A stretch of DNA of 11,021 nucleotides. Source: Methanomicrobiales archaeon (GTDB taxonomy: Archaea > Halobacteriota > Methanomicrobia > Methanomicrobiales > Methanospirillaceae). The stretch covers positions 1 through 11,021 of the forward strand of contig JAAYPD010000241.1 of the NCBI GenBank assembly GCA_012520015.1, in the 5' to 3' direction. The notes under the pieces were generated by a model. That model saw only the letters and a list, made by a program, of their open reading frames with translations. It made no database searches and was not told where the DNA came from. Both the position numbers and the translations under genes were made by a program. This document shows, one piece after another, positions 6,858-11,021 of the stretch (position 1 is its first letter; every line of letters starts with the position of its first letter).

Positions 6858-7832
6858 ATGGTAACCGGTATCATTTACACCCCGGAGTATCAGAATCATC
6901 AGAACTACCCGGAACAACCTGACAGGGTATTAAAAACGATAGAATATTTCCAGCACTCTGGTCTGAAAGATTTTATCCTTCCTGCCAGCTACGATGAGCG
7001 ATATATCCTTTCAGTTCACACAGGGGAGTATCTTGAGAAGGTTAAGGAGACAGAAGGCATTGATGAAACGGATAATGTCTATGCAAATTCCCTCCTTTCA
7101 GCATATGGCTCTCTTACCGCCGGAGAACTGCTCATTTCCGGGGCGATAGACAATGCTTTTGTCTTAAACCGTCCCCCCGGTCATCATACATATGCCGACA
7201 GGGGAGGAGGGTTTTGCTACCTGAATAATGCAGCAATACTTGCAAAATTTCTTCAGGAGCATGGAAAGAGGAAGATTATGATCATTGACTGGGATGCACA
7301 TCATGGAAATGGGACAGAATCTGTCTTTTACGAGGATTCATCTATTCTTTATACCTCAATACATCAAAGTCCCCTCTACCCGGGGACCGGGAAGGTAACA
7401 GATACCGGTGCAGGAGATGGTGAAGGGTTTACGATAAACATCCCGGTTCCTGCAAGGACCGGCCATGATACTTACCGCAAAATATTTGAAAAGATCATCA
7501 TACCAGCCGGAAGGGTCTTTTCACCTGATGCGGTGATTATCTCCGCCGGGCAGGATAGTCATCTTGGAGACCCGTTAACAGACCTAAATCTCAGGACCGG
7601 GAGTTATCATGTGATGACAAGGATGATACTTGAAAAGATCTCAACACAGGTCATTTCTGTCCTGGAAGGGGGTTATAACATAGAAAATCTTTCAGCGGCG
7701 AATTATGCCATCGTCTGTGCCCTGAGAGGGGAAGAAAACCCCTTTTACATAAAAAAGCAGAAAGAGCCAAAATCAGCAGGCAAGGCCCTGGGAAAAGCCA
7801 TATCAATTGCGAAGAGCTATGGATGGATTTAG
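6858..7832 (+). CDS. Histone deacetylase / acetylpolyamine amidohydrolase family zinc hydrolase
   Basis: Members of this arginase-deacetylase fold remove acetyl groups from lysines of proteins, from polyamines or from small molecules, using an active-site zinc. All core motifs are visible in the 324 residues: RPPGHH (105-110) with the catalytic histidine pair, GGGFCYLNNAAI (116-127), DWDAHHGNGTE with zinc ligands D146 and H148 (144-154), SAGQDSHLGDPL with the third ligand D233, and LEGGYN with the transition-state tyrosine Y273. Length is normal and there is no signal peptide, so it is cytosolic. GGTG lies seven bases before ATG 6858. It follows the vWA gene by 17 bp. Substrate cannot be read from the sequence; acetylated chromatin proteins (archaeal histone, Alba), acetyl-polyamines or an acetylated enzyme are all possible. 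The C-terminal tail (about 300-324) is Lys-rich. Confidence 0.92.
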   Translation: MVTGIIYTPEYQNHQNYPEQPDRVLKTIEYFQHSGLKDFILPASYDERYILSVHTGEYLEKVKETEGIDETDNVYANSLLSAYGSLTAGELLISGAIDNAFVLNRPPGHHTYADRGGGFCYLNNAAILAKFLQEHGKRKIMIIDWDAHHGNGTESVFYEDSSILYTSIHQSPLYPGTGKVTDTGAGDGEGFTINIPVPARTGHDTYRKIFEKIIIPAGRVFSPDAVIISAGQDSHLGDPLTDLNLRTGSYHVMTRMILEKISTQVISVLEGGYNIENLSAANYAIVCALRGEENPFYIKKQKEPKSAGKALGKAISIAKSYGWI

Positions 7833-7899
7833 GTCTTTATTGTGGAGTAGAGGGGTTTCAGCCCAATTAAGCAAAGTTATCTCTCTTATTTTCTCCGCT

Positions 7900-8856
7900 T
7901 TAGCCAACATTCTGTTGAGTTTCTTCATACTGTGTCCGCATCATCCAATAAACAGCATAGAAAGATTTTCTGAGATATCCCATATCAATCGTCTTTGTTG
8001 AGGTTGTACAAGGAACAGAGCGAAACAGAATAGAGATCTCTTCTGGCATATATATCCCCGCATTGGATGTCAGAAGGGTTGCAAACAGCCTTTCACAAAA
8101 AATGTTTTGAAAATAACTCAATCCTAAACCTTTAACTGTCTCGATCAATGCTTCTTTAAAGAGGATTGGGATCTCTTCATCACAATTTTCCAAAAAAGAG
8201 AGAAAACCGGGTTCATGGATAAGGTTTGGAAGAATTGATCTCTTATCGTTGTTTTTCAAAACAGATCTCTTTTCAGATCTCATCAGGTCCCGGAAGTTAT
8301 GACTATAATATCCGATCTCAGAGAGCAGCTGGAACATCCGGTTTTGAAGATCCTTGATCTCCAGTTTTTTCATATTCTTCTCTTCATTTACGATCTTTAT
8401 CAGGTTCTGGTATGGTTCATAAATAGCCCCATCTGCATATGTCATTGGAGTATGTATTGCGGTATATGAGAAAAAGAAGCGAAACCAGGGTGAGTCAAGG
8501 ACCATCTTTGCTCCTTTCATCACGTCAGGTTTATGGCTGTCTTCAGCACCTGCTTCCTGTAGTGATCGGAGAATTGGTGAGATATCTGCCTTGATGATAG
8601 AGCCACGAAGCTTGTTATCCGTCCTGACGAGGAAACCATCTGCCATTAAAGTCTCCCTGGCTTCTGTTATCCATTTGACAGGCTGTTTTATGACCGGAGC
8701 ATGTCTGCCTTCCACTTTTCTTCTCCCATAGATGAATCGTACCGCATCCTGCTGGGTTTTTGGTTCCATGAAAGCGATATATACTGTGGCTAATTTCCAG
8801 TCAGTATCAAGGTATGCTATGGTTTTTGCTTCACTGGAACCTGTAGGATAAGGCAT
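7900..8856 (-). CDS. Unrecognised 318-residue protein, possible winged-helix regulator
   Basis: I do not recognise the family. The first ~110 residues look like a winged-helix DNA-binding domain: one helix around LATVYIAFMEPKTQQDAVRF, a second around VKWITEARETLMADGF, and a likely wing at LVRTDNKLRGS. The rest (about 115-318) is predicted helical with no transmembrane segment, signal peptide or catalytic motif that I can name; basic patches occur around KRSVLKNNDKRS. The start is ATG 8856. There is no SD, and a perfect 17-bp palindrome sits about 25 bases upstream, where a TATA box of a leaderless transcript is expected, so leaderless transcription with autoregulation is plausible. The gene is convergent with the deacetylase gene (67 bp between stops) and divergent from the Cache gene. 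Confidence 0.65.
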   Translation of the reverse strand: MPYPTGSSEAKTIAYLDTDWKLATVYIAFMEPKTQQDAVRFIYGRRKVEGRHAPVIKQPVKWITEARETLMADGFLVRTDNKLRGSIIKADISPILRSLQEAGAEDSHKPDVMKGAKMVLDSPWFRFFFSYTAIHTPMTYADGAIYEPYQNLIKIVNEEKNMKKLEIKDLQNRMFQLLSEIGYYSHNFRDLMRSEKRSVLKNNDKRSILPNLIHEPGFLSFLENCDEEIPILFKEALIETVKGLGLSYFQNIFCERLFATLLTSNAGIYMPEEISILFRSVPCTTSTKTIDMGYLRKSFYAVYWMMRTQYEETQQNVG

Positions 8857-8872
8857 AAACTATGTTTTGCAA

Positions 8873-8889
8873 AGTTTTATGATAAAACT
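8873..8889 (-). promoter_or_regulatory. Perfect 17-bp palindrome overlapping the likely promoter
   Basis: AGTTTTAT and ATAAAACT flank a single central base. The centre lies about 25 bp upstream of the ATG at 8856, so the site coincides with the expected TATA position on the minus strand. It could be both promoter element and operator, perhaps for the putative winged-helix product itself. Confidence 0.5.
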
Positions 8890-9102
8890 GTCGATAAGAT
8901 GGTGTAAAAATCCGGTTTAAGTTGTGATATCATCAGATAAAACCAGGATACACTCTAATCTTCTTCTCCCCTGTTATTTCTAATTCACCAGACGAACTCC
9001 AAATCTTTCTTACATGAGAATTATTACAAAATCAGAATAATTTAAGTAATTTCACAAAAGATAAACAGATGATTTTATCTGTTGTCCAGAGAATGTACTC
9101 TG
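8890..9102. other. Intergenic region upstream of the Cache gene
   Basis: No gene is seen here. A plus-strand TATA-like stretch (AATAATTTAAGTAAT, about 9031-9046) would start transcription near 9065. From there two inverted repeats follow: AACAGAT-GATTTT-ATCTGTT (9064-9083) and CAGAG-AATGTA-CTCTG (9087-9102). The second ends right at the ATG. No SD is visible before the start. Confidence 0.45.
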
Positions 9103-9951
9103 ATGAAACGTTGGATTACTCTGGGTTTTATCTTGTTAATTGCTATCAGTCTTTCACATGCGGATGAGATAACTTCTGCCACTTCTTCGGATCAGGTTTT
9201 ATCTCCTCCACCTCAGATGTATACCGTGCTTGAGAGGATTACTGATGAGATCTCTCATGAGCTTTTCCTTATCATGGATGAAAACCAGAAAAGCGCACTA
9301 TCCCTGCAGGGTACCGGTATATCAGGGGAGAGTGCTGAACTGGTTCTACAGACCAAGCTAAGTAATGTAACTCATGGTCATTCCTCGTTAGTCATCTCTC
9401 CGGAAAATATCATAACCGCAGCAGCTCCTGCCATGTATACCGATCTTATCGGTACAAATCTCAGTCACCAGCCTGAAACCAGGTATGCGAATGAGAAGAA
9501 AGAGCCGGTTATCAGTGATGTATTTTACCTTGAAGAAGGATTTTATGGAATCTCAGTCAGCTACCCGGTATTTGCAGAAGATGGCGGTTACCTTGGATAT
9601 ACCGACATTACCATCCGGCCTGAAGAGTTCTTCAGATCTGTCATTTCAAATATTACAGAAGAGAGCGGGTATGAGGTCATGATTGTCCAGCCTGACGGGA
9701 CAGTAGTGTATGAGACAGATGAGATAGAGACAGGAAAAAATATCATGACCGACCAGGTCTATGATTCGCCGGAGATGAGAAGTGCATCGCAGGCCCTCCT
9801 TGAAAATGAAACTGGATCTGTCGCTAATTATACATTCTGGGATAAAGGCTGGAATAAACAGGTACTCAGGCAGGCGATCTGGGATACCATATCACTTGAT
9901 AACCAGTTCTGGCGGGTAGCAGTAATCAGGGACCTTGAAGATAACAGGTAA
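9103..9951 (+). CDS. Secreted stand-alone Cache-domain sensor protein
   Basis: A signal sequence is evident: Lys-Arg at 2-3, hydrophobic core about 5-18, and a likely signal-peptidase site after SLSHA (residue 20). The rest, about 260 residues, looks like an extracellular Cache/PDC-type ligand-binding domain. The typical elements are YGISVSYPVFAEDGGYLGYT, then YEVMIVQPDGTVVYETD, and late WRVAVIRDLED. Methanomicrobia often have such lone Cache proteins without an attached kinase or chemoreceptor; the ligand is unknown. No lipobox cysteine, C-terminal membrane segment or signalling domain follows, so it is probably exported and released or held by other means. An upstream TTG at 9082 would add seven residues before the signal peptide; ATG 9103 fits better. 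It is convergent with htpX. Confidence 0.8.
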   Translation: MKRWITLGFILLIAISLSHADEITSATSSDQVLSPPPQMYTVLERITDEISHELFLIMDENQKSALSLQGTGISGESAELVLQTKLSNVTHGHSSLVISPENIITAAAPAMYTDLIGTNLSHQPETRYANEKKEPVISDVFYLEEGFYGISVSYPVFAEDGGYLGYTDITIRPEEFFRSVISNITEESGYEVMIVQPDGTVVYETDEIETGKNIMTDQVYDSPEMRSASQALLENETGSVANYTFWDKGWNKQVLRQAIWDTISLDNQFWRVAVIRDLEDNR

Positions 9952-9973
9952 AACCAAAAGCCCGGACACCGGG
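9951..9973 (-). terminator. Intrinsic-type terminator downstream of htpX
   Basis: CCCGG (9961-9965) and CCGGG (9969-9973) form a tight hairpin with a 3-base loop. On the minus strand it is followed by CTTTTGGTTTT, a T-rich tract, as expected for the end of the htpX transcript. On the plus strand no T run follows, so it probably serves htpX more than the Cache gene. Confidence 0.6.
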
Positions 9974-10017
9974 AATATGCACCCTGGGATCTTTAAATGA
10001 AGAAAAAAGGATGAGGA

Positions 10018-10896
10018 TTAATATCCCCGGATCTCAGCCTTTACTTTTTCAAGGTTTTCAATCCGTTTTTCAAGGGCGGGGTGAGTAGAAAAGAGCCCTG
10101 CAAGTGTCTTTCCAGACAGGGCCGGAATGATGTAGAACGCATTTGCTCCTTCGGCAGCAACTTTTGCTTCTGGCGGAAGCCTGTCCATTTTTCCACTTAT
10201 CTTCTGAAGCGCCGAGATAAGAGCATCAGGATTGCTTGTTATATATGCTGCTCCCCTGTCGGCTGCAAATTCCCTGTACCTTGAGAGTGCCATCATCAGA
10301 AGTGTTGCAATAACCCATACGACAGCGGCAACAATACCTGCAATAATCCATGCACCTCCCTGTTCACGGTTGCTGAATATTGAGGCAAACAGGAAATTGT
10401 TCATGATCATGGATGCAATCATGGCAACAAAGCTTGCAACCGTCATGGTAAGGATATCCCTGTTCTTCACATGGGAGAGTTCATGTGCAAGTACAGCCTC
10501 AAGTTCCTCGCGGTTTAAGGTCTGCATAATAGAATCCGTTACCGCCACAACTGCATGTTTCGGACTTCTGCCGGTTGCGAACGCATTTGGCATCGGGGAA
10601 TGCATGACAGCAATACGTGGCTTTGGAAGTTCTGCTTCCATGCACAGCTTCTCAATCATCCGGTGAAGGTCAGGGGCTTCATCATATTCAACAATCTTTG
10701 AACCGGTGGTCATGAGCACCAGTCTGTCGGAGAAGAAGTACTGGACAAGGCCCATACCCACTGCTATCAGGATAATAAACCCGGATGGCAGACCAAGGGC
10801 CATGAGAACTCCCATGAACACAAGATATACGAGTAAGAGCAGGGCCCATGTCAGGAGAATTCTTCCTGTCAGTCCTGCATCACGTTTCCACTTCAT
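10018..10896 (-). CDS. htpX: Membrane zinc metalloprotease HtpX (peptidase family M48)
   Basis: HtpX proteases are integral membrane enzymes that degrade misfolded membrane proteins under stress, with the active site facing the cytoplasm. The 292-residue product has the full signature: zinc motif HELSH (138-142, catalytic E139), third ligand E209 in REFAADRGAAYI, and the family motif MPNAFATGR (102-110). Hydrophobic segments lie at about 13-34, 38-55, 150-172 and 183-203, two before and two after the HExxH. The C-terminal FSTHPALEKRIENL is also typical. Length is normal. The ATG at 10896 has only a weak TGAT before it and a GGAG about 20 bases upstream, so its transcript may be leaderless or weakly translated. 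It is a single-gene unit ending in the hairpin above. Confidence 0.95.
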   Translation of the reverse strand: MKWKRDAGLTGRILLTWALLLLVYLVFMGVLMALGLPSGFIILIAVGMGLVQYFFSDRLVLMTTGSKIVEYDEAPDLHRMIEKLCMEAELPKPRIAVMHSPMPNAFATGRSPKHAVVAVTDSIMQTLNREELEAVLAHELSHVKNRDILTMTVASFVAMIASMIMNNFLFASIFSNREQGGAWIIAGIVAAVVWVIATLLMMALSRYREFAADRGAAYITSNPDALISALQKISGKMDRLPPEAKVAAEGANAFYIIPALSGKTLAGLFSTHPALEKRIENLEKVKAEIRGY

Positions 10897-10985
10897 ATCA
10901 GTATTATGTACTTTTATCTCCGAGGATAAAGAGTTATACCATTCTGATATACCTGGCTGGCTTAACAGAAGAAGAAAGGATTTAT

Positions 10986-11021
10986 TCAGGATTCAGAGAT
11001 CGCCAGCCGGACTGCTTCATC
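10986..11021 (-). CDS. Possible C-terminal end of a further minus-strand gene
   Basis: The minus strand enters the window in an open frame reading DEAVRLAISES and then TGA (10988-10986). The 11 residues look like the last helix of a normal protein, and pyrimidine-rich sequence (TCCTTTCTTCTTCTG) follows the stop, as at many archaeal gene ends. Only 36 bases are visible, so this is tentative. The gap of about 90 bp to htpX means a separate promoter for htpX is likely. Confidence 0.35.
   Translation of the reverse strand, partial: DEAVRLAISES

Noticed and set aside
7807..8001. 64-codon plus-strand frame across the end of the deacetylase gene
   Set aside because: It overlaps two better genes, lacks an SD, and has no protein-like pattern.
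10232..10666. 144-codon plus-strand frame opposite htpX
   Set aside because: It lies wholly antisense to a well-supported protease gene, and its Ser/Ala/Ile/Thr-rich product is a typical codon shadow.

Overview
The window looks like a chromosomal segment from a euryarchaeal methanogen, most probably a Methanomicrobiales (Methanospirillum-like) genome. This is inference from style, not from a marker gene. Several starts carry Shine-Dalgarno sequences of the GGAGG / GAGGTG type, upstream regions hold archaeal TATA-like boxes, the non-coding DNA is AT-rich, and the proteins (a lone secreted Cache sensor, a very long TPR protein, archaeal-type HtpX, a histone-deacetylase-fold enzyme) fit that group. 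No rRNA, tRNA, transposase or CRISPR array is visible.

Left part (1-1760, all minus strand): the first bases of an unidentified gene follow, one base later, a Cas6-type CRISPR RNA-processing endonuclease. The two are probably translationally coupled, so the window likely clips the edge of a cas operon. Upstream of cas6 lies a Cys-rich/TPR-like gene whose reading frame is broken by one in-frame TAG, followed by a good intrinsic terminator.

Centre-left (1760-5700): about 450 bp of AT-rich non-coding DNA with phased ATACAA repeats, a small excisionase-type helix-turn-helix protein on the plus strand, a decayed 9-bp tandem repeat, and a convergent 991-residue TPR protein on the minus strand. The start of that protein is set by a strong SD seven codons inside the longest frame.

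Centre (5700-7832): a 509-bp divergent intergenic region carries promoter-like elements in both directions, repeated TTGTA/TACAA motifs and a long leader with several possible hairpins. It precedes a two-gene plus-strand unit: a MIDAS-complete von Willebrand A protein and a complete histone-deacetylase-family hydrolase, 17 bp apart.

Right part (7833-11021): an unrecognised 318-residue protein with a possible winged-helix N-terminus (minus), with a 17-bp palindrome at the expected TATA position; a divergent secreted Cache-domain protein (plus) with two hairpins immediately before its start; a convergent membrane zinc protease HtpX (minus) with a clear terminator; and possibly the last codons of another minus-strand gene at the right edge.

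No complete new system can be demonstrated. The best leads are the vWA/deacetylase pair with its long leader, the TAG-interrupted gene, and the unknown gene coupled to cas6.
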